Assembly: GCA_049644345.1 (NCBI GenBank)
Contig: JBARRS010000021.1
Span: 1 to 23,573, forward strand
Origin: JBARRS01 sp049644345
GTDB lineage: Bacteria; Actinomycetota; Thermoleophilia; Gaiellales; Gaiellaceae
Direction: 5' to 3'
DNA length: 23,573 nt
In this document: positions 1-7,132 of the stretch, in pieces
Position numbering within the stretch: position 1 is the first letter of the stretch
How the letters are laid out: each line of letters opens with the position of its first letter
Made by a program: the position numbers and the translations under genes
The notes under the pieces: generated by a model
Told to the model about the DNA's origin: nothing
The model's database searches: none
What the model saw: only the letters and a program-made list of their open reading frames with translations

Positions 1-1146
1 CGGATCGCCGAGATGCGTCTGGCGCGCTCGTAGGGGAGGAGGTCCATCCCGTCCGGTGTGTTGAGGAAGCCGGGCCGGGTTCCTTTCGCGTCGGTATGAC
101 CGTACTGCCAGACGATCCGGCGGCGGCGGATGCTGATCAGCACCACCCGATGCCGGTAGTCGTCGTTGACGGCGATCAGGCCGCTGCGCAGGCGCAGCGC
201 GAGCGAGGGATGGTCGAGCATGCCGGGTCCGGAGGAAGGGCCGTAGCGCCAGAGCAGCCGGCCTCGCGTGGTCATGATCAGGACGTGGCCGGGCCTGGCA
301 TAGTCGGAGAGCAGGATGTGCCCGCCACCGAGCCACTGTGGATCGGAGGGGTACGAGACCGGTGCTCGCACGGACCAGAGCAGGCGGCCGGTGCGGCTGA
401 ATGCGTCGAGCCACGAGCCCCGGATCTCGCTGACGAGGATGCCGCCGTTGGGGAGCGGCGTGCCGCCGTTGACGGCGCCGAGGCTCCTCGGAGGATCGTG
501 GGCGCAGCCGCCCGTCCTTCCGATCTGGAGCACGATTCGCTTCGCGGCTGAGATGAAGAGCACGCGACAGTTGTAGGCGTCGGCGACGGTGCGGAGCCCG
601 TTCGCAAGCAGATAGGCGTCGTCCGGCGTGTTCAGGTAACCGCGCGCGCTCCCACGCACATTCACGTGCCCGTAGTGCCAGAGCACATGACCTCCGGGAA
701 ATGAGAGCACTTGGATCGTGTGCTCTTCCTCTTGGTTGCTGATGATCGTGCGTAGACCGGGCCCGAAGAAGGCGTCGTCGTCGAAGCGAAACGGAAAGGC
801 CGGCGCGACGCCCGGCTTCGGGTACCGCCAGAGAATCCGCTTGCGTCCGTCGACGAGCAGAATCCGGTTGTTGCCGCGGTCTGCGATCAGCAAGTAGCCG
901 GGGATGGGTCCCGCCGGAGCCGGCAGGCCTGCTTGCCGCGCCGCGGACACGCCGAGGTCGCCGCGTTCTTTCCCGCTTGCCGCTTCGCTGGGCGTGACCG
1001 CTGCCCTCTCCACCGCGCAGCAGCGCCGCCGCCGCGATCGCGCTTGCAAGCGCGACGGTGAGGCCGAGCACGACCTGTCTCCTGGTGCGGCGGCGGCGAG
1101 AAGCGGCAACGCGGCGCCTCCTGCTGAACTTGTGCGGATCAGTCAA
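1..1146 (-). CDS. Secreted or membrane-anchored NHL/PQQ-like beta-propeller protein (partial, probable frameshift)
   Basis: The minus strand is open from about 1013 to the left edge and encodes repeated propeller blades. The first reads GYLLIADRGNNRILLVDG, then come blades built on the motif W-x-Y-G-H ... G-[YF]-L-N-T-P-D, seen twice (around 610-690 and 40-110). This resembles NHL/PQQ-type propellers, which usually bind ligands or scaffold extracellular complexes; no catalytic residues are evident. A good N-terminal anchor, an Arg-rich stretch followed by VVLGLTVALASAIAAAALL, is encoded just upstream (about 1020-1085), but in a different frame. That ORF could begin at TTG 1146. Joining it to the propeller needs a +1 shift between about 905 and 1020. 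Without it, the only starts in the propeller frame are GTG at 1013 or 950, and these would give no signal peptide. The C-terminus lies outside the window. The fold is well supported; the function is unknown. Confidence 0.7.
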   Translation of the reverse strand, partial: MTDPHKFSRRRRVAASRRRRTRRQVVLGLTVALASAIAAAALLRGGEGSGHAQRSGKRERTRRPRRVRGAASRPAGSGGTHPRLLADRRPRQQPDSARRRTQADSLAVPEAGRRAGLSVSLRRRRLLRARSTHDHQQPRGRAHDPSALISRRSCALALRARECAWERARLPEHAGRRLSACERAPHRRRRLQLSRALHLSREANRAPDRKDGRLRPRSSEEPRRRQRRHAAPQRRHPRQRDPGLVARRIQPHRPPALVRASTGLVPLRSTVARWRAHPALRLCQARPRPDHDHARPAALALRPFLRTRHARPSLARAAPAQRPDRRQRRLPASGGADQHPPPPDRLAVRSYRRERNPARLPQHTGRDGPPPLRARQTHLGDP

Positions 1147-1262
1147 TGCCGAAGCGGCGGAGGCTAGCGATGGTCGAGGACGGCGACCAACCTCGCGCGC
1201 GTCCTGGTGGGGAGCGTTCTGCAGCTTGCGCTGTTGCCTTGCAGGCCCGACGGGTCACGCCG

Positions 1263-1268
1263 CATACT
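1263..1268 (+). promoter_or_regulatory. Probable -10 element of the PH-like gene (leaderless)
   Basis: CATACT lies six bases before the in-frame GTG at 1275. A TTGCAG hexamer at 1239-1244 sits 18 bases upstream and could be the -35. This spacing would place transcription start at the start codon. Confidence 0.45.
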
Positions 1269-1274
1269 CCGCCG

Positions 1275-1613
1275 GTGCCGAGTCCGCATCGTCATGAGCC
1301 TGTACTCGTGATCAGGTCGAGCCGCGTGCTCTCGGCGCTCACCGGCACCGGCCTGAAGGGAGCGGTACTACCGCAGGAACTGCTCATCTTCCCCGATCGC
1401 CTGGAAGCGCGAGAAGCAGGATCGATCGGCAGGCGCAAAAGCCAGACGCTCGAGTTCGCCCAAATCACCAACGTCAGCGTAAAAAGCGGGCTCAAGTGGA
1501 GCACGTTGACGATTGAGGCCACCAATCGCGACTCGATCGCAATCGAGAACCTCTCCCGACGCGATGCCAACACCGCCAAGGCAGAGATAGAGCTCGGGAT
1601 CGCGAGGAAATAG
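1275..1613 (+). CDS. Small bacterial PH-domain-like protein
   Basis: A protein of about 112 residues with no signal peptide. Its core is a run of short beta strands: a turn at GAVLPQELLIFPDRLEA, then FAQITNVSVKSG, then a strand containing STLTIEAT. A C-terminal helix (SRRDANTAKAEIELGIA) follows. This layout is typical of bacterial PH-like domains (bPH/YokE type), in which a strand of the form 'I..V.v..g...g.L.i' is recognisable. The reading frame continues upstream to an ATG at 1146, but that part is Arg/Pro-rich and overlaps the opposite gene's start region, so it is probably not coding. GTG 1275 was chosen because a -10-like hexamer lies six bases upstream; GTG 1308 is the alternative. It is convergent with the SPOR-like gene downstream. 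Its cellular role is unknown. Confidence 0.55.
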   Translation: MPSPHRHEPVLVIRSSRVLSALTGTGLKGAVLPQELLIFPDRLEAREAGSIGRRKSQTLEFAQITNVSVKSGLKWSTLTIEATNRDSIAIENLSRRDANTAKAEIELGIARK

Positions 1614-1614
1614 C

Positions 1615-1632
1615 GCTCCGCAGATTGCGAGC
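1615..1632. terminator. Weak hairpin between convergent genes
   Basis: GCTC(C)GCA and TGCGAGC can form seven base pairs with one bulged C and a three-base loop, in the 36-base gap between two convergent genes. There is no U-run, so this is tentative. Confidence 0.25.
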
Positions 1633-1649
1633 CTTATTCGGGCGGCCGG

Positions 1650-1991
1650 CTAGGTGTGTTCGAGTGATGCGTGCGGGAAGCCGGCCTTCGATTGCTTCTC
1701 TGCTGCGACTGCCTGGCTCTTCGTTCGGAAGCCGGTGATGGCCACCTCGTAGTCCGGGCAGCCGTCGCGTTCGATCACGGCCTTCAGCCCCTTCGCACGC
1801 GACTGTTTCTGCACCAGCGCGAGCGTGGCCTTGGCCTTGCTCTGGGTGCGCGCATGGGTGAGGACGACCTCCCAGCCGTGGTCGCGGTTTGGGCTCGGTG
1901 TGCACGCCTGTGGAAGCGCCAGCGCTCCGGGTGCGGTGCTGAGCGTAAGGGTGAGCCCGCCGGCGACGATCGCTCCGATGCGTCTTGCCAT
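1650..1991 (-). CDS. Small secreted SPOR-like protein
   Basis: A protein of 113 residues with an N-terminal signal peptide (MARRIGAIVAGGLTLTL, then an Ala-rich stretch with a likely cleavage site after ALA). One domain of about 70 residues follows, in which WEVVLTHARTQSKAKATLAL and then YEVAITGFRTKSQAVAAEKQ look like the two beta-alpha repeats of a SPOR domain. SPOR domains bind glycan strands stripped of peptides, often at division sites; binding here is inferred only from the pattern. The start at 1991 is chosen over the upstream in-frame one at 2021 because a strong AAGGAGG lies just before it and the signal peptide begins there. It lies 79 bases downstream of the kinase gene on the same strand and may be co-transcribed with it. 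Confidence 0.7.
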   Translation of the reverse strand: MARRIGAIVAGGLTLTLSTAPGALALPQACTPSPNRDHGWEVVLTHARTQSKAKATLALVQKQSRAKGLKAVIERDGCPDYEVAITGFRTKSQAVAAEKQSKAGFPHASLEHT

Positions 1992-2070
1992 CGGTTCCTC
2001 CTTCGATTCGCTCGAGAGCAACTAAAGCTTGCCTGAACGCGCTCCAGCCGGTCGGGGTAACCAAAACGTC

Positions 2071-3279
2071 CTAGGGAATCGTCGTGGTGGTGCCGGTCGA
2101 AGCGGTCGTTGAGGTCGTGGTCGTGGTCGTGGCCGGTGCTGTTGTCGACGGCGCGGTCGTCGGAGTCGTCGACGTCGGCGCGGTGGTCGGTGCCGCCGTC
2201 GTCGTGTGCCTGGTCGAGGACGTCTGCGTCGAGCGGGTCGTACCGACGACGCCGGTCGTGGCGCCGCCCGTCGACTGGCTGCGGTTTCGTGCGCGGCTGT
2301 GGGTCTGTGCCGGCGTTCCCCTGCCCGGCGTTCCGGTGGTCGTGAGGAGCGCAACGGCGACGCCCGCTGCGGCGAGAGCGACGAGGGCGGCAACGCCTGC
2401 GACGAGGCGGCCGACGGGCCACGGGCCCATCCTTCGGATCGCCTGCGTGGGGGCGGCTGCGAGCGCGGTCGTCTCCGAAGTCGCCGTCTCGAGCGCGCCG
2501 ATTCCATCGACCAGGGCGGCGCCGTCCGCAGGGCGCTCCTCCGGCCGCTTCGCTAACGCCGCTTCAGCCAGGCGCGCGAGATCCGGCGGTGCGTCGGGGC
2601 GCAGTGTCTCGATCGCGGGCGGTTCCTCGCGGACGTGCTTCTCCGCGAGCTCCACCGCGCTCTCCGCCTCGAACGGGAGGCGCCCCGTCAGCATTCGATA
2701 GAGGATCACGCCGAACGAGTAGACGTCGCTCGCGGGCGTCGCGGAGTCTGCGTTGACCTGCTCCGGTGAGATGTACGCAGCCGTCCCGAGGACCGTGCCG
2801 TCTGCGGTAAGGGTGCGTTCGCCGGCGATCGCCGCGATGCCGAAGTCCGCGATCTTCAGCCTTCCTTCGTGATCGAAAAGCACGTTGGCGGGCTTTAGGT
2901 CGCGGTGGACGATGCCCCGGGCATGCGCGTGTGCGAGCCCAGCGGCAAGCTCCGCCGAGATCCGTCTCGCTTCGTCGTCGGGCAGCGGCCGTCCGGACGG
3001 AAGCCTGTCCTCGAGAGTGCCGTCCGGGAGGTACTCGAGCACCATGAAGGCGCGCCCTTCGGCCGTGCCACAGTCGTAGAGCTGGCAGATGTTGGAGTGA
3101 GAGAGTGCGGCGACGGCACGTGCCTCACGCTCGAAGCGACCGGGGTCGGCGCTCGCGTTGACCAGCTTCAATGCGACCGGCCGTCCGAGCTCGTCGTCGT
3201 GGGCCAGCCAGACTTCCGCCATGGCGCCGACGCCGAGCTTCTTCTCTAGCCGATAACGATCGTCTATGACCGAGCGCAC
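2071..3279 (-). CDS. Membrane Ser/Thr protein kinase (PknB-like), Thr-rich extracellular tail
   Basis: A Hanks-type kinase of 402 residues starting at GTG. Visible motifs are the glycine loop GVGAMAEV (16-23), the ATP-binding lysine in VALK (K38), the catalytic loop HRDLKPANV (D127), DFG (145-147), an SPE version of the APE motif (171-173) and DVYSFG. The kinase domain ends near residue 265 and is followed by a juxtamembrane linker, one transmembrane helix (about 288-312) and roughly 90 extracellular residues made almost entirely of Thr, Ser, Pro and Ala. No PASTA repeats are present, unlike classical PknB, so the external part is more likely a wall-spanning stalk than a muropeptide sensor. 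It follows the HIT gene by 30 bases and precedes a SPOR-like gene, which suggests a small cell-envelope signalling operon. Substrates cannot be inferred. Confidence 0.93.
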   Translation of the reverse strand: MRSVIDDRYRLEKKLGVGAMAEVWLAHDDELGRPVALKLVNASADPGRFEREARAVAALSHSNICQLYDCGTAEGRAFMVLEYLPDGTLEDRLPSGRPLPDDEARRISAELAAGLAHAHARGIVHRDLKPANVLFDHEGRLKIADFGIAAIAGERTLTADGTVLGTAAYISPEQVNADSATPASDVYSFGVILYRMLTGRLPFEAESAVELAEKHVREEPPAIETLRPDAPPDLARLAEAALAKRPEERPADGAALVDGIGALETATSETTALAAAPTQAIRRMGPWPVGRLVAGVAALVALAAAGVAVALLTTTGTPGRGTPAQTHSRARNRSQSTGGATTGVVGTTRSTQTSSTRHTTTAAPTTAPTSTTPTTAPSTTAPATTTTTTSTTASTGTTTTIP

Positions 3280-3309
3280 CGCGGGATCGATTCCCGCTGC
3301 CGGCCTTCT

Positions 3310-3795
3310 CTACGCAATGGGCCAGGCCTCGGCCAGCCTCCGGCGGGTCACGACGAGATGCTCCGGCAGCACCTTCACGTCCGCGAGCACGGGCATGAAG
3401 TTCGTGTCGCCGGCCCAACGCGGGACGACGTGCAGGTGGACGTGGTCGAGCACGCCGGCACCGGCGATCCGGCCGAGGTTCCAGCCGAGGTTGTAGCCCT
3501 GCGGCCGGTACTCGGCCGCAAGCGCGCCGAGCGCCTGCGCTGCAAGGCGATGAATCTCGAGCGCCTCGTCGGAGTCCAGCTCACCGAAGTCGCCGACGTG
3601 CCGGAGCGGCGCCACCATCAGGTGCCCCGACGCGTAAGGGAACTTGTTCAGGAGCGCGAACGCCCGTTCGCCCCGGTGGACGACGTGCGTCTCCTCGTCG
3701 TCGCCGGCTGCGGCGCGGCAGAAGAGACAGCCCTCCTGCTCGTCCGCCTGCTCGATGTACTCGAGCCTCCACGGCGCCCAGAGCTGCTTCGTCAT
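3310..3795 (-). CDS. HIT-family nucleotide hydrolase/phosphorylase
   Basis: A protein of 161 residues with the histidine-triad signature HVHLHVVPRW (H118, H120, H122) and the upstream strand FALLNKFPYASGHLMVAPLRH typical of the Ap4A-phosphorylase-like branch common in Actinobacteria. A CLFC pair (C23, C26) probably binds zinc, as in related actinobacterial HIT proteins. These enzymes act on the alpha-phosphate of dinucleoside polyphosphates or nucleotide adducts in the cytosol; the exact substrate cannot be read from sequence. The ATG at 3795 has no Shine-Dalgarno sequence but has a -10-like TAGGCT seven bases upstream on the same strand, so the message is probably leaderless. The kinase gene follows 30 bases downstream and is probably co-transcribed. 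Confidence 0.92.
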   Translation of the reverse strand: MTKQLWAPWRLEYIEQADEQEGCLFCRAAAGDDEETHVVHRGERAFALLNKFPYASGHLMVAPLRHVGDFGELDSDEALEIHRLAAQALGALAAEYRPQGYNLGWNLGRIAGAGVLDHVHLHVVPRWAGDTNFMPVLADVKVLPEHLVVTRRRLAEAWPIA

Positions 3796-3802
3796 GCGTC
3801 TG

Positions 3803-3808
3803 AGCCTA
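3803..3808 (-). promoter_or_regulatory. Probable -10 of the HIT-kinase operon (leaderless)
   Basis: TAGGCT on the minus strand, seven bases before the HIT ATG, with no ribosome binding site between them. No clear -35 was seen. Confidence 0.45.
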
Positions 3809-3911
3809 TCGCCCCGAATCGGCTTGGTTACCTGGGTTCGCGCCGGCCGCGCGTAACGCGGAATCGGCTTCGGCCGTTGGAGATACAGAGAACTCCAAAC
3901 GGAGGTTCCGA

Positions 3912-4460
3912 ATGCGACTGCACAAAATGAGTGCGCGATTTCTCGGGTTGATGATCCTCCTGCTCGGCGTGTGGGGCGGGATCGTCCCGTATGTCGGGCC
4001 CGATTTCGACTACCCCAGAGGCGCCTCGGCCTGGCAGTGGACCTCGACCGCTTGGCAACTGAACCTGACCGCCGGCGCCCTCGCCGTCGTAGGCGGCCTC
4101 ATCCTGGCTGGTGCGATCTTCCGCGCCGGGGCGGCGCTCGGCGCGCTCGCGTCGATCGTCGCAGGCGCGTGGTTCGTGCTCGGGCCGGTCTTCACGCCCG
4201 TCTGGCACGGCGGGACGACGCTCGGGACACTCGCGAACGGCTCGACCTGGATGAAGGTCTGGGTGCCGCTCGGCTACCACTATGGAACCGGGCTCCTGAT
4301 CGCGACCTTCGGTGCGCTCGCGCTGGGGTTGCTGACCGTGGCGGCCGTGCGGCCCGTCGTCCGCGAGAAGTACGAGGAGACGCCGGCGACCGCGCGTGAG
4401 GCCGGCGGCGCGCCGGTCGAGCGGGAAAAGGTGCCCGCGGACGACCGCGTCCGCGCCTAG
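3912..4460 (+). CDS. Four-helix integral membrane protein of unknown function
   Basis: A protein of 182 residues with four predicted membrane segments: near 10-28 (FLGLMILLLGVWGGIVPYV), 50-70 (LNLTAGALAVVGGLILAGAIF), 74-95 (GALASIVAGAWFVLGPVF) and 124-146 (GTGLLIATFGALALGLLTVAAV). A charged cytoplasmic tail rich in Glu, Arg and Ala follows. The alternation of short helices with W and G-W-x-x motifs recalls SPW-repeat type small membrane proteins, but this is not a firm assignment. Unlike many neighbours it has a clear ribosome binding site (GGAGG at 3901-3905 before ATG 3912). It is monocistronic and convergent with corA, and a long hairpin lies between them. Confidence 0.75.
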   Translation: MRLHKMSARFLGLMILLLGVWGGIVPYVGPDFDYPRGASAWQWTSTAWQLNLTAGALAVVGGLILAGAIFRAGAALGALASIVAGAWFVLGPVFTPVWHGGTTLGTLANGSTWMKVWVPLGYHYGTGLLIATFGALALGLLTVAAVRPVVREKYEETPATAREAGGAPVEREKVPADDRVRA

Positions 4461-4484
4461 CGCCGGCCGACAGACTCGGTATTC

Positions 4485-4516
4485 CGAAGCGGCGGAACAG
4501 CGGCTCCGCCGCTTCG
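4485..4516. terminator. Bidirectional hairpin terminator
   Basis: CGAAGCGGCGGA (4485-4496) pairs perfectly with TCCGCCGCTTCG (4505-4516): 12 base pairs around an 8-base loop, placed between two convergent genes. No U-run follows, as is usual for GC-rich actinobacteria. Confidence 0.65.
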
Positions 4517-4522
4517 CCTTGC

Positions 4523-5515
4523 TCAGAGCCAGCGCTTGAGCCGGAAGAAGGCGATCATGCCGACGAACAGGACTGCCATCACCGCGACGATCGCCCAGAA
4601 GGCCCCGGCGGTGCCGAACCCCGGAAAGTGCGTGTTCATGCCGAACACGCCCGTGATCAGCGTCAACGGCAGCAGGACGACGCTGAAGATCGTCAGGATG
4701 CGGAGGATGTCGTTCTGGCGGTGGTTGATGGCCGACTCGTTCGTGTCCTCGAGCGCGTCGACGACCTCCTTGAAGTTGTCGAGGAGATCCCAGATCCGCT
4801 CGGCGGCGTCGATGATGTCGTCGAAGTAGTTCTCGAGGTCCTCCGGAAGGAAGCGGTCGACGTTGCGCTCGAGCGTCCGCAGCGTCGCGCGCTCGGGCTT
4901 GATGATCTTGCGGTAGGAGATGATCTCCTGCTTCGCGTAGGAGATGTCGCGCACGATCTCCTCGGAGCGCCCCTCGTAGATGTCGTCCTCGAGCGAGTCG
5001 AGCTTGTGGCTGATCTTGTCGAGGATCGGGAAGCAATAGTCGAAGAGGTCGTCGAGGATCTCGTAGAGCAGTCGTCCCGACCCCGCCCGGAACAGCCGGT
5101 CGCGCTGCTCCTCGTCCTCCTCGCAGCGGCGGAAGAGACGCGTGACCGGGAGCAGCTCGACGTTCGGGAGCGTGACGAGGTAGTCCTGGCCGAGAAAGAA
5201 GTCGAGCTCCGCCGCGTTCAGCCGCTGGACGGCCTTGTCGTAAACCGGGAAGTGGAGGACCCCGAAGATGTACCCCTCCTCGGCGTACTCGTCGATCTTC
5301 GGCCGCTGCCGCCTCGACAGCACGTCCTCCAGGTCGAGCGGGTGCCAACCGAAGCGCTCCATCAGCTCGGCGGCCTCGACGTCGGTCGGGGCCTCGAGGT
5401 GGACCCACGTCAGGCCGTCGGCCTGAAGCTCTGCGACGCGGGGCTCAGGCCGTGCGAGAAGCTCGCCCGTCGAGGAGCGGGCGCGCGTTCGCCGGATGCG
5501 GGGCAAGCTCGGCAC
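4523..5515 (-). CDS. corA: CorA-type magnesium/cobalt (divalent metal) channel
   Basis: A protein of 330 residues, the usual CorA length. The N-terminal cytoplasmic domain is followed by a long acidic helical stalk (DILDDLFDY-type segments, then RDISYAKQEIISYRKIIKPE). Two C-terminal membrane helices follow. The signature GMN sits at 292-294, at the end of the first helix (LTIFSVVLLPLTLITGVFGMN), and a basic C-terminus RLKRWL ends the protein. In the family, five subunits form a Mg2+-gated channel and the GMN loop is the selectivity filter. The start is GTG 5515; no strong Shine-Dalgarno sequence is seen, and a later start is possible because the first 20 residues are Arg-rich. The gene lies 86 bases downstream of the MFS gene on the same strand. 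Transport specificity (Mg, Co, Ni or Zn) is not determinable. Confidence 0.93.
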   Translation of the reverse strand: MPSLPRIRRTRARSSTGELLARPEPRVAELQADGLTWVHLEAPTDVEAAELMERFGWHPLDLEDVLSRRQRPKIDEYAEEGYIFGVLHFPVYDKAVQRLNAAELDFFLGQDYLVTLPNVELLPVTRLFRRCEEDEEQRDRLFRAGSGRLLYEILDDLFDYCFPILDKISHKLDSLEDDIYEGRSEEIVRDISYAKQEIISYRKIIKPERATLRTLERNVDRFLPEDLENYFDDIIDAAERIWDLLDNFKEVVDALEDTNESAINHRQNDILRILTIFSVVLLPLTLITGVFGMNTHFPGFGTAGAFWAIVAVMAVLFVGMIAFFRLKRWL

Positions 5516-5601
5516 TGGTACTGAGCGGGTCGTCTAGATGCACCGGAGTTCGCCATTCTACCCGGAAAGCCTCGCAGCCAAGCCCACCGCCGGGGTTGCC
5601 G

Positions 5602-6888
5602 TCAGGGCGTGACCGCCGGTACGGCCTCCCGCTCGAGGACGGGCGCTTGCGCCTCCACGGCCGCCGGCGTCCGCCGCACGGCCGCGGGGAGGCGGCGCTC
5701 GAGCGCGAGCGCCCACCCCGAGCCGATCAGGTTTGCCGCGGCGGCGCCGAGCCAGAGAGCGAGCGGCGCGTGCTGGAGGAGGAAGCCTCCTGCCGCCGGC
5801 CCGATGATCCAACCGACCTGCCACGACTGGCTCGAGAGCGCCAGGTACCGGCCGGCGAGCCTGGGCGGAGCGAGGTCGGCCGTCAACGGCACGTGAATCG
5901 TGCCGTGCAGGCACTCGCCGATCCCGAACGCGGCGACGGCCACCGCGAAGACGGCCGTCGCCGCCGTCGCCTGAAGCCAGGTTCCCGTCGCGGCGATGAT
6001 CAACATCGTCGCCGCCCAGATCACGCCCATCAGGGCGAGCCCGAGCATCCGCCGCCGCCGTTCGGCAAGCTTCACGACCGGTAGCTGCGCGAGGACGACG
6101 ACGAGCGCGTTCACGAACCAGAGCGCGCCCACTCCCGTCTCCGCGACGCCCGCGTTGTTCTTCGCGTACGGCGGCAGCAGCTCGGCGATCACGGCCATGC
6201 CCGAGCCGATGAAGAGCGCGTTCAGCAGCACGTAGCTCCGGAAGGGTCGGTCGCGGAGCACCTCGCGGTAGCCGCCGGCCTCGCGCTGGGGAGACAACCG
6301 CGGCGCGGGGAGGCGCAGGAGCACGAGCACGTAGCCGAGGAATGTGGCGGCGTCGACGAGGAAGAGCGCCGTGTAGCTCGACGGACGGGCGCTCGAGGCG
6401 ATCAGGCCGCCGGTGAGGCCACCGAGCGCGAGCCCGAGGTTCATGGTCACACGCTGGAGCCCGAAGGCGGAGTGCCGCCGGCCGCTCGGAGTGAAGGCGG
6501 CGATCAGGCTCGACTGGCTCGGCCAGAACGCGCCGCTTCCGGCGCCGAGTGCCGCGCCGAGCGCGAGTGCGTGCCAGCTCGTCCGGATCAAGGGGAAGAG
6601 CACGATCGCCCCCGTCATCACGAGCAGCGCGCCGATCAGGACGTTGCGCGGGCCGATCCGGTCGGAGAGGGTCCCCGCGAGGAACCCGGTGGCCAGCGCC
6701 GCCGCCGAGTTGGCCGCGGCGACGAGCCCGGCGACCCCGAGGGAGACGCCGCGGACGTTGTGCAGGTAGATGATCAGGAACGGCAGGACGATCCCGTTCC
6801 CGAACGCGTTGACGAGCCCGCCGCCCTGAACGACCCAGACGTTCCGCGGCAGGTCGGGCTTCAGCGACCGCGCGTAGGCGACGAGCAC
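5602..6888 (-). CDS. MFS transporter, drug-efflux-like
   Basis: A protein of 428 residues with about 12 hydrophobic segments. The A-like motif of the major facilitator superfamily is visible between helices 2 and 3 (GFLAGTLSDRIGPRNVLIGAL, about 68-88). Other segments include the helix-5 region GLALGGLTGGLIAS and a second-half loop with AERRRRMLGLALMG. A basic/Pro-rich cytoplasmic tail ends the protein. The general class is the proton-coupled multidrug or small-molecule exporters; the substrate is unknown. The GTG start at 6888 has no ribosome binding site but has TAGGTT six bases upstream, so it is probably leaderless. The corA gene follows on the same strand. Confidence 0.9.
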   Translation of the reverse strand: MLVAYARSLKPDLPRNVWVVQGGGLVNAFGNGIVLPFLIIYLHNVRGVSLGVAGLVAAANSAAALATGFLAGTLSDRIGPRNVLIGALLVMTGAIVLFPLIRTSWHALALGAALGAGSGAFWPSQSSLIAAFTPSGRRHSAFGLQRVTMNLGLALGGLTGGLIASSARPSSYTALFLVDAATFLGYVLVLLRLPAPRLSPQREAGGYREVLRDRPFRSYVLLNALFIGSGMAVIAELLPPYAKNNAGVAETGVGALWFVNALVVVLAQLPVVKLAERRRRMLGLALMGVIWAATMLIIAATGTWLQATAATAVFAVAVAAFGIGECLHGTIHVPLTADLAPPRLAGRYLALSSQSWQVGWIIGPAAGGFLLQHAPLALWLGAAAANLIGSGWALALERRLPAAVRRTPAAVEAQAPVLEREAVPAVTP

Positions 6889-6894
6889 CGGCGG

Positions 6895-6900
6895 AACCTA
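6895..6900 (-). promoter_or_regulatory. Probable -10 of the MFS gene (leaderless)
   Basis: TAGGTT on the minus strand, six bases before the GTG start. No convincing -35. Confidence 0.45.
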
Positions 6901-6930
6901 ACGACTGCGTCGGAGTACCCGAGAGTCCGC

Positions 6931-6959
6931 CGCGAATGCCGGCTTTGCCGGCGTTCGCG
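6931..6959. terminator. Long intergenic hairpin downstream of tRNA-Arg
   Basis: CGCGAATGCCGGC pairs with GCCGGCGTTCGCG (13 pairs, one G-U) around a TTT loop. It lies downstream of the tRNA on the minus strand and upstream of the MFS promoter, so it probably stops tRNA transcripts from running into the MFS gene. Confidence 0.5.
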
Positions 6960-6983
6960 CGCACAGATCAGATTCGAAGGCGA

Positions 6984-7035
6984 TCCGATTGAAGTCGTCA
7001 TGGCTCGGCGAAGCCGGAGCCGGACTTCAATCGGA
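6984..7035. terminator. Second palindrome at the tRNA-Arg 3' side
   Basis: TCCGATTGAAGTC (6984-6996) is a perfect 13-base inverted repeat of GACTTCAATCGGA (7023-7035). A smaller inner stem (GGCTC with GAGCC) lies in the loop. It starts five bases past the tRNA 3' end, so it is likely a terminator or a 3'-processing structure. Confidence 0.5.
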
Positions 7036-7039
7036 GAGG

Positions 7040-7112
7040 TGCGCCTGGCAGGAATCGAACCTGCGACCTCGCGCTCCGGAGGCGCGCGCTCTATCCCCTG
7101 AGCTACAGGCGC
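7040..7112 (-). tRNA. tRNA-Arg (anticodon CCG)
   Basis: A full cloverleaf reads on the minus strand. The acceptor GCGCCTG pairs with CAGGCGC, the D-arm is GCTC...GAGC, and the anticodon stem CGCGC/GCGCG encloses loop CTCCGGA with anticodon CCG (7077-7079), which reads the CGG arginine codon. The T-arm is GCAGG-TTCGATT-CCTGC and the discriminator base is A. The CCA end is not encoded. It is divergent from the dgcA-like gene, and its promoter appears to share a -10 region with it. Confidence 0.97.
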
Positions 7113-7120
7113 GTGCGGGC

Positions 7121-7127
7121 TAGTGTA
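7121..7127. promoter_or_regulatory. Overlapping divergent -10 elements for tRNA-Arg and the dgcA-like gene
   Basis: TAGTGT on the plus strand (7121-7126) is six bases before GTG 7133. TACACT on the minus strand (7122-7127) is nine bases before the tRNA 5' end. The two -10 hexamers occupy nearly the same bases, as in a symmetric bidirectional promoter. No good -35 in either direction. Confidence 0.45.
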
Positions 7128-7132
7128 GCCGT

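Noticed and set aside
960..975. GGGAAAG slippery heptamer as a programmed -1 frameshift for the propeller gene
   Set aside because: Reaching the propeller frame needs +1, and the heptamer is not in the correct phase in the anchor frame.
2084..2270. Dense GTCGTCGT-type repeats resembling a microsatellite
   Set aside because: They are the Thr/Ser/Pro codons of the kinase tail, degenerate at codon level.
3828..5408. Long minus-strand open frame of 526 codons across the membrane protein and corA
   Set aside because: Shadow frame: it is Arg/Gly/Pro-rich with no domain, whereas the corA frame has the GMN motif and membrane helices.
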